From: CBDDKS01 sp965230335 | Lineage (GTDB): Bacteria; Pseudomonadota; Gammaproteobacteria; Enterobacterales; Kangiellaceae | Length of the DNA: 64,000 bases | Reading direction: 5' to 3' | Assembly: GCA_965230335.1 (NCBI GenBank) | Contig: CBDDKS010000006.1 | Coordinates: 496,001-560,000, forward strand | Shown: positions 45,104 through 54,288 of the stretch, piece after piece | Numbering within the stretch: position 1 is the stretch's first letter | How the letters are laid out: every line of letters starts with the position of its first letter | Notes under the pieces: model-generated | Told to the model about the DNA's origin: nothing | Seen by the model: the letters and a program-made list of their open reading frames with translations, nothing else | Databases searched by the model: none | Program-made: the position numbers and the translations under genes

Positions 45104-46780
45104 ATGATGAAACGCAAAAACGAAACCCTACATCCTGATGCACCACTCAAGCATGCAGCTCATAAACGTCCAATAACCCGTCGTGATCTGATTTCACAAG
45201 GCTTTATGACAGGTGCAGGCGTTGTCACCAGTGCTTCGCTCTTTAGCTTATTTGCCAACCCAAGAAGTGCATTTGCCCAGTTTAATAATGCCGTTACTGA
45301 TTTTCAAAATACTTGTGGCGGTCTTTTATCTGGTGCTGGAAAAATTCCTTTTATCTGTTTTGATCTGGCCGGTGGCGCCAACATTGCCGGCTCCAATGTG
45401 TTAATTGGTGGATCTGGTGGCCAACTGGATTTTCTCTCCACAGAAGGTTACAACAAATTAGGATTACCTGGTGATCGTGCACCCAATACCAGCCAAAATG
45501 GTGATGGCACAACCACCACTAATTTTGTCGATCAAAGTTTGGGGCTTGCCTTTCATAGTGAAAGTGCCATATTAACCGGCATCAAAACCAGCTTGGATGC
45601 AACACGTTTTGCTAATGTCAATGGCTGTATTGTACCTGCACGCTCTGATAATGATACAGGCAACAATCCGCACAACCCCTCCTATGCCATCGCCCAAGCC
45701 GGTGCTGCTGGGGGTGTTGCCACATTGATTGGTTCAAGAAGCTCTGTCTCGGGAGGCAACTCCATGGCCCCCGAATTGTTTATCGATCCAGAATTAATGC
45801 CTACAAAAGTGGATCGACCCAGTGATGTCTCTGGTTTAGTGGATGTCGGTGATTTAGTGGGTGTACTTGAGAAAGCCGATGCGGTTAAAGTCATGCAAAC
45901 CATGCAGCGTATTTCTGATCTCAAATTTGCCAGAATCGATGCTTATAACACAGCGGGAACCAATGCCGCACTAAATGCACAACTGGAATCACTACTGAAC
46001 TGTAGTTATTTAAAAAGTGCCGGCCTTGCAGAACAATTTTCACCAGCCACAGGCCAACCTAATCCATTAGAAGTCTCAGGCGATCCTGACATATTGGCTG
46101 CTTTTGGTGTCAACAATGCTTCTGAGTTTGATTCACTCAATGGGGAATATAGAAAAACAGCTTCCATTATGAAAATGGTGGTAGAAGGTCATTCTGGAGC
46201 AGGTACAGTGACTATGGGTGGCTATGATTATCATACGGGTGACCGCCGGGTTGGTGAGCCAAGAGATTATCGAGTCGGCCGTTGTATTGGTGCCTGTTTG
46301 GAATATGCTGCACGTAAGAATGTACCCATCATGATTTATGTCTTTAGTGATGGCTCTGTGGCCAGTAACGGTAACATTGATGATGGTATTGGTGGTAATT
46401 ACCCAGTTGGCGGTGAACCCAATATTATTCTACCCGCAGGCAAAGGTGAATGGACTGGGGATAATTCATCAACAGCCTCTTCTTTCTTTTTAGTGTATGA
46501 CCCTGTATCAGCACCTCAGCTCATTGCACCGTCAAGAAATCAAATTGGCTATATGCGTGCAGACGCTTCTACTGAAGTCAATAGTTCACCTATGGGTAAC
46601 AATGTTAACTTATTAGTGAATTGGGTGTTACTCAACTACATGGCCCTGCATGGAGAACAAGGTAATTTTGCAGGCTTGTTTCCTGGCAATAATCATGGCC
46701 TTGGCAATATTGATTTATGGACTGCCTTTCAACCTTTGGCCAGCATACAAAATGGTGTGATTAATACATCAGGATCTTAA
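45104..46780 (+). CDS. Tat-exported DUF1501-type protein
   Basis: 558 residues. The N-terminus has a twin-arginine signal (ITRRDLISQGF, R26-R27) followed by a hydrophobic stretch and AFAQ. FICFDLAGGANIAGSNVLIG and GGQLDFLSTEGYNKLGLPGD are typical of DUF1501 proteins, whose fold is related to sulfatases/alkaline phosphatases. Tat export implies cytoplasmic folding, often with a bound cofactor. The frame is open to 45041, but GAGGAG is placed correctly for the ATG at 45104 (or 45107). Last gene of its set, with a terminator 22 bases later. Confidence 0.82.
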   Translation: MMKRKNETLHPDAPLKHAAHKRPITRRDLISQGFMTGAGVVTSASLFSLFANPRSAFAQFNNAVTDFQNTCGGLLSGAGKIPFICFDLAGGANIAGSNVLIGGSGGQLDFLSTEGYNKLGLPGDRAPNTSQNGDGTTTTNFVDQSLGLAFHSESAILTGIKTSLDATRFANVNGCIVPARSDNDTGNNPHNPSYAIAQAGAAGGVATLIGSRSSVSGGNSMAPELFIDPELMPTKVDRPSDVSGLVDVGDLVGVLEKADAVKVMQTMQRISDLKFARIDAYNTAGTNAALNAQLESLLNCSYLKSAGLAEQFSPATGQPNPLEVSGDPDILAAFGVNNASEFDSLNGEYRKTASIMKMVVEGHSGAGTVTMGGYDYHTGDRRVGEPRDYRVGRCIGACLEYAARKNVPIMIYVFSDGSVASNGNIDDGIGGNYPVGGEPNIILPAGKGEWTGDNSSTASSFFLVYDPVSAPQLIAPSRNQIGYMRADASTEVNSSPMGNNVNLLVNWVLLNYMALHGEQGNFAGLFPGNNHGLGNIDLWTAFQPLASIQNGVINTSGS

Positions 46781-46802
46781 TTCGTTATTCTGTTAACAAA
46801 CC

Positions 46803-46833
46803 AAAACCCCAACAAGTCTTCTGTTGGGGTTTT
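46803..46833. terminator. Rho-independent terminator after the DUF1501-type gene
   Basis: AAAACCCCAACA and TGTTGGGGTTTT form a perfect 12-base-pair stem with a 7-base loop. The A and T flanks make it usable from both sides, between the convergent DUF1501-type and VanZ-like genes. Confidence 0.9.
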
Positions 46834-46882
46834 CAGTTCGATCAATCCCAGTATGACTATGTTAACTCGAATTCTGGATAGG

Positions 46883-47365
46883 TTAATTTTTCTTAACGTT
46901 AGATTGCTCATCAGATTCCTTTTCAAAAAATAAATAACCCAAACATAAAATAAATAGTGCGCCACCTATATCAGCGACCCAGTCAAGCCAACTGAAACTT
47001 CGTCCTGGAATAGCGTCCTGAATCAGTTCAATCGCAATACCCAACCCCATCATCGATAACAAAAGCCATCTGTTTTTTATACGGATAAATCCAAATCTGA
47101 ATAATGCAGTGACGCCAGCAAACGCCAGGAAGTGCGCCACTTTGTCGAAATGTGCAATTGATACAATTTGAGGCACTCTAGGCATCAAAGTCAGATATAA
47201 TAATACAGCCAGTGCAATAAAAGCAGAAACCCGCCACCATAAATAATATTGGCCTGAAATAAGATGTTTGAACACATTGTTTGATAAGGCTTCATCATCC
47301 TTGAGCATTTCAACCGATGAACCTTCTCTGTTTTTTGTTGTGTTATGTTGCTTGTCATGGCTCAT
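46883..47365 (-). CDS. VanZ-like family membrane protein
   Basis: 160 residues; a ~45-residue polar N-terminus precedes four membrane helices. FDKVAHFLAFAGVTALFRFG and AIELIQDAIPGRSFSWLDWV, then ADIGG, are VanZ-family motifs. VanZ of the vancomycin/teicoplanin cluster gives low teicoplanin resistance, but chromosomal VanZ-like proteins of gammaproteobacteria have no proven role. No van genes are nearby. Confidence 0.85.
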   Translation of the reverse strand: MSHDKQHNTTKNREGSSVEMLKDDEALSNNVFKHLISGQYYLWWRVSAFIALAVLLYLTLMPRVPQIVSIAHFDKVAHFLAFAGVTALFRFGFIRIKNRWLLLSMMGLGIAIELIQDAIPGRSFSWLDWVADIGGALFILCLGYLFFEKESDEQSNVKKN

Positions 47366-47446
47366 TATTTAATCACCTTCTATACACCTTGTCTCATTCT
47401 CTATCTAATATCAGACACTAATCACTGAATATTTTTTTTATGATAT

Positions 47447-47800
47447 TTATTGAATAGAAAAATGAATATTAACTGGATAATCATGTGGATTTTCCCATTG
47501 GAAACAATAATGCCCCTTGTCTTTAGCAAAAAAAGAAGTTTTGGAATATTTTTTTAAACGTTGTTTTCCAATAACCATTAGGGATTTATCCTGTTGTTTT
47601 AGAGCAAACCAAAAATCAATATGTTCACTGGCATTAAACGAAAAAATAATTTTATCGTCTTGTTTTAAATCCATACAAAATACTTTTCTTTGTTTTGCAT
47701 CTATACGCCATTGATAGGACATCTCCTGAGAAAAGGCATCATTGACTACGACAAAAAAAATAACAACACAACATCCCATTTGAAAAGTCAGCTTTGACAT
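47447..47800 (-). CDS. Small secreted protein, possibly GOLD/emp24-like
   Basis: 117 residues with a signal peptide (cleaved near DAFSQ). The mature ~90 residues have a beta pattern and two cysteines: VFCMDLKQDDKIIFSFNASE, HIDFWFALKQQDKSLMV and KGHYCFQWENPHDYPVNIHF. This recalls the GOLD domain of p24 proteins (an early Cys, a DFW motif, a late YCF), an impression only. It starts one base before the valS stop region (47800/47802 spacing), so it is translationally linked to valS. Confidence 0.55.
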   Translation of the reverse strand: MSKLTFQMGCCVVIFFVVVNDAFSQEMSYQWRIDAKQRKVFCMDLKQDDKIIFSFNASEHIDFWFALKQQDKSLMVIGKQRLKKYSKTSFFAKDKGHYCFQWENPHDYPVNIHFSIQ

Positions 47801-47801
47801 A

Positions 47802-50636
47802 TCAAAGCTGACTCAATTGTGTTAATTGTTCTGATAACTTTTCAAGCACTTTTTCTAAATCAGCATATTTTTCTTTTTCTTTGTTAACAATATTTTCTGG
47901 TGCTCTATCCACAAAATTTTTGTTGGATAATTTACCCTTGATTCGCGTCATATCCTGATTGATTTTTTCAATTTCTTTCTTCAAACGGGCTTGCTCTGCT
48001 TCAACATCAATTAATCCTGCCATAGGAATGAGTAACTCCATATCGCCAACCAATGCTGTCGATGCCAAAGGCAAATCATCCCCTTGTTGCATCCAGTCGA
48101 TTTGTGTTAATTTTGCCAAACGCATTAAGAAATCACGATTTTCGTTCAATCGGTTTTTATCGCTATCATCGCCATTATGTAATATCAATGGCACAGCTTT
48201 CGCTGGAGAAATATTCATTTCGCCACGAATATTTCTTACACCGACCACAACCTGTTTTATCCATTCAATATCAGCATCGGCTTTTTGATCCTGCCGTTCT
48301 GTATCAAATACTGGAAAAGGCTGTAACATAATGGTATCAGCTTTAATACCCGCTAATGGTGCAACACGCTGCCAGATTTCTTCTGTAATAAAGGGCATCA
48401 TAGGATGTGTTAATCGTAACATATGTTCCAAAACATGGATTAATGTATGGCGTGTTCCAATTTTTTGTTTTTCTGAATAATGTTCACTTTGAATCACTGG
48501 TTTGGACAATTCAATATACCAATCACAATATTCATTTTTAATAAACTCATAAATACTTTGCGACGCCAAATCAAAACGATATAAGGCAATCTGTTGATGG
48601 TATTCTTTAATTGTTGATTGCAAACGAGACCAAATCCAACGATCAACCAGCGTTAATTCAAAATTTGACTGTGTCTGCCCACAATCCTCTTGCTCTGTAT
48701 TACCCAATACATAACGTGCTGCATTCCAGATTTTATTACAAAAATTTCGATAACCTTCAACCCGTGCCAAATCAAAATTAATATCACGACTGGTTGATGC
48801 CAATGCAAAAAATGTAAAACGCATGGCATCAGTGCCATAACCTTCAATACCGTTCGTAAATTCTTTTTTAGTACGCTTCGCTATTTTTTCGGCATCTTTG
48901 GGCTGCATCATACCTTGCGTACGCTTTTTCACTAATGAGTCACAGTCAATACCATCAATCACATCAATGGGATCTAACACATTTCCTTTGGTTTTGGACA
49001 TTTTCTCCCCATGCTCATCCCGAATTAATCCGGTAATATAAATCTCTTTAAAAGGCACCTGATTGGTAAACTTCAATGTCATCATCATCATGCGGGCAAC
49101 CCAAAAGAAAATAATATCAAATCCAGTTACTAAGACAGATGTCGGCAAAAAGGTCTTCACTTCCGGTGTTTCTTCTGGCCATCCCAAAGTGGCAAAAGGC
49201 CAAAGTGCCGAAGAAAACCAGGTATCCAATACATCATTATCCTGCTTTAATTCAACAGCATCATCCAATTGATATTTTTGTCGAACCGCAGCTTCGCTAT
49301 CACCCACATAAACCTGACCTTCTTGATCATACCAGGCAGGTATACGATGTCCCCACCATAACTGACGACTGATACACCAGTCTTGTAAGTTATACATCCA
49401 TTGAAAATAGGTTTTGCTCCAGGCTTCAGGTACAAAGCGTACTTCTCCACTTTCAACGGCATCAATTGCAGGTTTCGCTAAGGATTCAACTTTAACATAC
49501 CACTGATCAGTTAAAAAAGGTTCTATCACTGTTCCACTGCGATCCCCTCTGGGGACTTTTAATTCGTGATCTTTAATCGATTCTAATAGTGCCAACTGTG
49601 AAAAATCGTCAATAATCTTTTGTCGAGCCTTAAAGCGATCAAGCCCGGCATAACCTTCAGGAATATGACCAGGATAATCCTGATATTCACTACCATCCGT
49701 GTGATAGGCCTGTGCTTTTTCAAGGATGTTGGCACTGGCATCAAAAATATTGACCATCGTTAATTGATGTCGTTTACCCACATCATAATCATTAAAATCA
49801 TGGGCAGGTGTAATTTTAACGCAACCACTACCAAATGTTTTATCAACATAATCATCGGCAATGATAGGAATTTTACGATTCACCAACGGTAAAATGACCG
49901 ATTGACCAATAAGATTTTGATAACGTTCATCTTCAGGATGAACAGCAACCGCCGTATCGCCCAACATGGTTTCTGGACGCGTGGTGGCAACCACAATATA
50001 AGACTGACCTTCTGATGTGGTTGCACCATCGGCCAAAGGATAACGAAAATGCCATAAAGATCCTTTTTCTTCTTGATTCTCAACTTCTAAATCAGAAATG
50101 GCGGTATGGAATTTAGTATCCCAATTGACCAATCGTTTACCTCGATAAATAATGCCTTCGTCATATAAACGAATAAACACTTCTTTAACAGCTGCTGAAC
50201 AATGCTCATCCATCGTAAAGGCTTCTCTGTCCCAGTCACAAGAATTCCCTAAACGACGCATCTGACGAGTGATGGTGCCCCCAGATTCCTGCTTCCATTG
50301 CCACACTTTTTGTATAAAGGCCTCTCGCCCCATTTCTGTTCGTTTAACACCTTCGGCATTCAACATGCGTTCAACCACCATTTGGGTGGCAATACCGGCA
50401 TGATCCGTCCCTGTCTGCCATAACGTATTGTCTCCCATCATTCGATGATAACGGGTTAAACAATCCATAATGCTATGCTGGAAAGCGTGCCCCATATGCA
50501 AACTGCCTGTTACATTGGGTGGCGGTATTAAAATACAGTAAGGTGAACCTTGACCTGATGCTTTAAAGTAGTGGTTGTCTTCCCATTTTTGATACCACTT
50601 TTGTTCAATGTCGTTGGGAGAGTAAGTTGTTTCCAT
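47802..50636 (-). CDS. valS: Valyl-tRNA synthetase
   Basis: 944 residues, class Ia. HIGH motif as HMGH (47-50) in PPPNVTGSLHMGH; KMSKTKGNVLDPIDVIDG near 545; the editing domain carries TTRPETMLGDTAVAVHP and GSGCVKITPAHDFNDYDVG; a C-terminal coiled coil (EQARLKKEIEKINQDMTRIK) caps it. Upstream is holC and then pepA, the conserved pepA-holC-valS order. Confidence 0.98.
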   Translation of the reverse strand: METTYSPNDIEQKWYQKWEDNHYFKASGQGSPYCILIPPPNVTGSLHMGHAFQHSIMDCLTRYHRMMGDNTLWQTGTDHAGIATQMVVERMLNAEGVKRTEMGREAFIQKVWQWKQESGGTITRQMRRLGNSCDWDREAFTMDEHCSAAVKEVFIRLYDEGIIYRGKRLVNWDTKFHTAISDLEVENQEEKGSLWHFRYPLADGATTSEGQSYIVVATTRPETMLGDTAVAVHPEDERYQNLIGQSVILPLVNRKIPIIADDYVDKTFGSGCVKITPAHDFNDYDVGKRHQLTMVNIFDASANILEKAQAYHTDGSEYQDYPGHIPEGYAGLDRFKARQKIIDDFSQLALLESIKDHELKVPRGDRSGTVIEPFLTDQWYVKVESLAKPAIDAVESGEVRFVPEAWSKTYFQWMYNLQDWCISRQLWWGHRIPAWYDQEGQVYVGDSEAAVRQKYQLDDAVELKQDNDVLDTWFSSALWPFATLGWPEETPEVKTFLPTSVLVTGFDIIFFWVARMMMMTLKFTNQVPFKEIYITGLIRDEHGEKMSKTKGNVLDPIDVIDGIDCDSLVKKRTQGMMQPKDAEKIAKRTKKEFTNGIEGYGTDAMRFTFFALASTSRDINFDLARVEGYRNFCNKIWNAARYVLGNTEQEDCGQTQSNFELTLVDRWIWSRLQSTIKEYHQQIALYRFDLASQSIYEFIKNEYCDWYIELSKPVIQSEHYSEKQKIGTRHTLIHVLEHMLRLTHPMMPFITEEIWQRVAPLAGIKADTIMLQPFPVFDTERQDQKADADIEWIKQVVVGVRNIRGEMNISPAKAVPLILHNGDDSDKNRLNENRDFLMRLAKLTQIDWMQQGDDLPLASTALVGDMELLIPMAGLIDVEAEQARLKKEIEKINQDMTRIKGKLSNKNFVDRAPENIVNKEKEKYADLEKVLEKLSEQLTQLSQL

Positions 50637-50681
50637 AAAGTGCCTAGGTTAAGTAAAAAATAAAATGTATGATGTCATTGA

Positions 50682-50736
50682 GGGCTGTTTATTTTAATTA
50701 AGAAATAGTTTTAATCAAGACATAGCTTCAATCAAG
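50682..50736. repeat. Dispersed repeat, degenerate copy G
   Basis: GGGCTGTTTATTTTAATTAA followed at the same distance as in copy B by AGCTTCAATCAAG (50724-50736). It overlaps the holC stop codon by nine bases, so the last holC codons derive from it. A related trace, GATGTCATTG then GGGCTGTTTA, is at 26914-26932 at the end of trmD. Confidence 0.5.
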
Positions 50737-51156
50737 ATTTTGATGTCTTAATGGATAACCTCTATCTCTGTAGTATTTAAAACGTTCACGTGCTTTTTGT
50801 CTCGTTGACTCTTCTCCATGAGCAAATTCGATCAAATGCTCAAATTGTCCATGAAATCTGGGGATTTCATCTGCCAGATTGACCAACACATCTGGTTTTA
50901 TCTTTGGCTCCTGGCCATAACCAATTTGTATGGGAGGCATAACACCAACAGCTTCATCAACAAGAAGGTGAGGCAAAAAACTGTCTGCATCACGCACCCA
51001 GAGCAACTCATCCATGTATTCCGCATCACTTTGACGACAGGTATGAATAAACACGTTTTGCTTGCGCTGATAAGCCTGATCTATAAATTCAATAGCTCGG
51101 GAAAAAGCCGCTTTGGGTTTTTCATCAGACAATATATAAAACTGAACTTGCGTCAT
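50728..51156 (-). CDS. holC: DNA polymerase III chi subunit
   Basis: 142 residues; chi binds SSB and psi in the clamp-loader complex. QVQFYILSDEKPKAAFSRAI, then FIHTCRQSDAEYMDELLWV and FLPHLLVDE, match HolC; the end, KARERFKYYRDRGYPLRHQN, is likewise typical. Between pepA and valS as expected. Confidence 0.93.
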   Translation of the reverse strand: MTQVQFYILSDEKPKAAFSRAIEFIDQAYQRKQNVFIHTCRQSDAEYMDELLWVRDADSFLPHLLVDEAVGVMPPIQIGYGQEPKIKPDVLVNLADEIPRFHGQFEHLIEFAHGEESTRQKARERFKYYRDRGYPLRHQNLD

Positions 51157-51186
51157 CAGAATAATTCGTCTTATGTAACGTTACAG

Positions 51187-52683
51187 TTAACTTTTTGAAC
51201 GGTTAAGTAAATATTGTGTTAATAAAGGCACTGGCCGACCTGTTCCCCCTTTTTCTTTCCCCCTTTTCCAGGCAGTACCAGCAATATCAAGATGCGCCCA
51301 ATGATATTTTTTGGTAAATCGGGACAAGAAACATGCCGCCGTAATAGTACCGCCAGCTCTGCCACCAATGTTGGCCATATCTGCAAAATTACTATTGAGC
51401 TGTTCTTGATATTCTTCCCATAAAGGTAATCTCCAGGCTTTATCCCCTGCCTGCTCTCCTGCATTTAATAAGTCAGTCACTAAAGAATTGTGTGAGCTCA
51501 ATAAACCGGAAGCATGAGCACCCAAAGCAACCACACAAGCACCCGTCAAGGTGGCAACATCAATCACCACATCGGGATTAAAGCGCTCAACATAGGTCAA
51601 TGCATCACATAAAACCAAACGTCCTTCAGCATCAGTATTTAAAATTTCCACCGTTAAACCATTCATGGTCGTCACCACATCACCTGGTCGACAGGCCCGG
51701 CTACTAGGCATATTTTCTGCTGCTGCAACCACCATGATCAGGTTCATAGGCAGTTTCAATTGAACAGCGGCAAGAAAAGCACCGAAGACTGAGGCAGAAC
51801 CACCCATATCAAATTTCATTTCATCCATACCGTCGCCAGGTTTCAAAGAAATACCGCCCGAATCAAAGGTCAGGCCTTTACCGACAAGTACCGTAGGTTT
51901 TTGATCTTTATCTTCTGCGCCCTGATATTTCAAAACAATCAAATAACCTTCCTGCTCTGAGCCCTGGGATACGGCCATGAATGCTCCCATACCCAAAGCC
52001 TTCATTTCTTTTTCATTCACCAAAGTACATGTGACGTTTTTGTTTTCATCAGCAATAGATTGTGCCTGTTTAGTTAAATAGGTAGGTGTACAGATATTAG
52101 GTGGCAAATTTGCCAGATCTTTGGCCAATGCCATACCGGCAGCCACAGCTTCACCTTCAGTAATCGCTTCTTCTCCAATCGTCAACTCACGTCTTGTTGA
52201 TACATTAAAGATCAATTTACGTAATGGGCGACGAGTCCCTTTGGTTTTTGTTTTTAATTGTTCAAACCGATAAAGACAATCTTCTGTGACTTCAACTGCC
52301 TGCTTCACCTTCCAATGAATATCTCTGTTTTTAATATTCAGTTCACTCAAAAAACAGACAGCTTCCATGGATCCGGTTTCATTCAAAGTAGTAATTGCCT
52401 GCGCAATCACCCGTCTATAAGCGGCATCATTAAAGTCACGTTCTTTACCACAGCCTAATAACAGCACTCTGTCACAAAGAAGATTAGGTACATGATGCAG
52501 TAATAAAACCTGACCTAATTTACCATCCAGATCGCCTCGTCTCAGAATATTACTTAAATGGTTTTGACTCACTTGATCAATCTGATCACCAGCAGCACTT
52601 AATTTTCTTGATTCAAACACACCAACAACAACACAGGCGGTTCTCTGCTTTTCGGGACTACCACTTTTTACACTGTATTCCAT
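51187..52683 (-). CDS. pepA: Leucyl aminopeptidase (cytosol aminopeptidase, PepA)
   Basis: M17 dizinc aminopeptidase, about 498 residues. The metal-binding and catalytic core is intact: VGKGLTFDSGGISLKPGDGM, then EMKFDMGGSASV, and the signature NTDAEGRLVLCDALTYVE. E. coli PepA also binds DNA in Xer recombination and carAB control. I choose the ATG at 52683 with AGGAG 5 bases upstream; a GTG two codons earlier is also open. Divergent from lptF, the conserved layout. Confidence 0.97.
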   Translation of the reverse strand: MEYSVKSGSPEKQRTACVVVGVFESRKLSAAGDQIDQVSQNHLSNILRRGDLDGKLGQVLLLHHVPNLLCDRVLLLGCGKERDFNDAAYRRVIAQAITTLNETGSMEAVCFLSELNIKNRDIHWKVKQAVEVTEDCLYRFEQLKTKTKGTRRPLRKLIFNVSTRRELTIGEEAITEGEAVAAGMALAKDLANLPPNICTPTYLTKQAQSIADENKNVTCTLVNEKEMKALGMGAFMAVSQGSEQEGYLIVLKYQGAEDKDQKPTVLVGKGLTFDSGGISLKPGDGMDEMKFDMGGSASVFGAFLAAVQLKLPMNLIMVVAAAENMPSSRACRPGDVVTTMNGLTVEILNTDAEGRLVLCDALTYVERFNPDVVIDVATLTGACVVALGAHASGLLSSHNSLVTDLLNAGEQAGDKAWRLPLWEEYQEQLNSNFADMANIGGRAGGTITAACFLSRFTKKYHWAHLDIAGTAWKRGKEKGGTGRPVPLLTQYLLNRSKS

Positions 52684-53064
52684 AATCACTCCTACAATGA
52701 TTTATGTAAAGGGTTTTACGTATATACCTAAACGATTGTTTTGTGGGAACGTCAAGTAGCCCAAGTATATACATTTAATATTAAATACTCATGTTCATTA
52801 TCATGCTATATTGAATGTCAGACAAAATACAAGATACGCAAATATAATCAAGATGTTGAGTAAAAAAACAATCAAACTGTTAGAACCTGTTCTTCTTTAT
52901 ATATAATGCTCACTTTCCTGAGACATTATCATGAAAGAACAATCAGCAGCCCTAAGTAAGCCATTAATTTTAAACTATTAAGAAAAAACAGTCACTTCCC
53001 TAAAACAACTGCTTCAATATTCAGATGCTTTTTTAATAAATATCAATAGGTTATAAATAAAAAT
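52684..53064. other. Divergent intergenic region between pepA and lptF
   Basis: About 380 AT-rich bases. TATAAT at 52902-52907 on the plus strand is a candidate -10 for lptFG, with only a poor TGTTAG-type -35. A 16-codon frame at 52931-52981 has no ribosome site. No operator or riboswitch is recognisable. Confidence 0.45.
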
Positions 53065-54288
53065 TTGCGACTTAAACGCTATTTAAACTCAGAGGTATCG
53101 CTATCGACGTTGGCGATCAGCTTTATTCTTATGCTGATATTTCTCAGTCAGAGATTTGTACGCTATCTGGGCTATGTGGTAGACGGACGTTTATCATCAG
53201 ATGCATTATGGACTATCGTTGGTTTACAAATTCCGGCACTGATAGGCTTTCTGCTCCCTTTAAGTTGCTTTTTAGGCATTCTCATTGCCTTTGGCAGACT
53301 TTATGTTGACCAGGAATTAACCGCCATTAAAACCTTAGGCGTTGGTGATCGTCAATTGGTGAAATTGATTTTGCCCAGTATTCTTCTGTTAACCCTGATG
53401 GCCGGTTTAATGAGTGTATTTCTAAGTCCCTGGGCAATGCAACGACAACACCAGCTCATGGAAGATTCAAAAAAAAATGCAGAATTACGTTCTTTGAAAC
53501 CAGGACGTTTTGAACTGACATCCGATAAACAAGGTGTCATCCTTATTACAGGCAGCAGTAAAAAGAAGACACATCTGGGACAGGTATTTATTGCAAAACG
53601 TATCGCTCCATCAGCCTATCAAACCTCTGGCCTTTCCACAGAGACTGAACTCACTCAAATACCGCAAATATTTTCAAGCAATGCAGAATCACAAAATAAC
53701 TCAGAATCAGAACAAGGTATAGAGTCAACGCAAAATAAAACCTTCTGGCAAATCATGACAGCCAAGAATGGGTTTTACACCATAGAGAATGAACAACCTC
53801 AACTGGTCCTCACACAAGGTTATATGTACCAGATTCCCATCACTGAACTTAACTGGCAAACATCACAATTTGATCGCCTGCAAATGAAAATCCCCCATCA
53901 GGCACTGTCTGAAAAAAAACAAAAAATAAAAATGCTTTCAACTGTTTATCTGTTACAAAACTTGTCACCCAATCACTGGGCCGAAATTCATTGGCGTATT
54001 TCAGTGCCTATCAGCCTTTTGTTGTTAAGTTTTTTAGCCGTACCCTTTGCAAAAGTTCGCCCCCGAAAAGGTAAGTTTGCTCGATTACTGCCTGGTATTT
54101 TAATTTATTTATGTTACGCCATTGGTTTATTGATTGGACAAAGTCTTATTGAAAAAGGGCAAATACCCGCTCAAATGGGTTTGTGGCCCTTACATATCAT
54201 GATGTTGTTTTACGTATTAAAACACTACAAACATCCCAAACACAAAACATTCAAATCTCACATCACTACTCCAGGAAGCTCTGTGTGA
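53065..54288 (+). CDS. lptF: LptF, lipopolysaccharide export permease
   Basis: One of the two membrane subunits of the LptB2FGC ABC transporter that lifts LPS from the inner membrane. The 407 residues have N-terminal helices (LKRYLNSEVSLSTLAISFIL, LIFLSQRFV), a periplasmic beta-jellyroll domain (~130-290, longer than usual in a Ser/Glu/Asn-rich insert near 205-225) and C-terminal helices with HWAEIHWRISVPISLLLLSF. A TTG start fits the family N-terminus. Its TGA overlaps the lptG GTG. Confidence 0.94.
   Translation: MRLKRYLNSEVSLSTLAISFILMLIFLSQRFVRYLGYVVDGRLSSDALWTIVGLQIPALIGFLLPLSCFLGILIAFGRLYVDQELTAIKTLGVGDRQLVKLILPSILLLTLMAGLMSVFLSPWAMQRQHQLMEDSKKNAELRSLKPGRFELTSDKQGVILITGSSKKKTHLGQVFIAKRIAPSAYQTSGLSTETELTQIPQIFSSNAESQNNSESEQGIESTQNKTFWQIMTAKNGFYTIENEQPQLVLTQGYMYQIPITELNWQTSQFDRLQMKIPHQALSEKKQKIKMLSTVYLLQNLSPNHWAEIHWRISVPISLLLLSFLAVPFAKVRPRKGKFARLLPGILIYLCYAIGLLIGQSLIEKGQIPAQMGLWPLHIMMLFYVLKHYKHPKHKTFKSHITTPGSSV

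Noticed and set aside
46883..47365. Glycopeptide resistance locus
   Set aside because: The VanZ-like protein stands alone with no vanR/S/H/A/X genes; chromosomal VanZ-like proteins are common.
52931..52981. 16-codon open frame upstream of lptF
   Set aside because: No Shine-Dalgarno and no conserved feature; expected by chance in AT-rich spacer.
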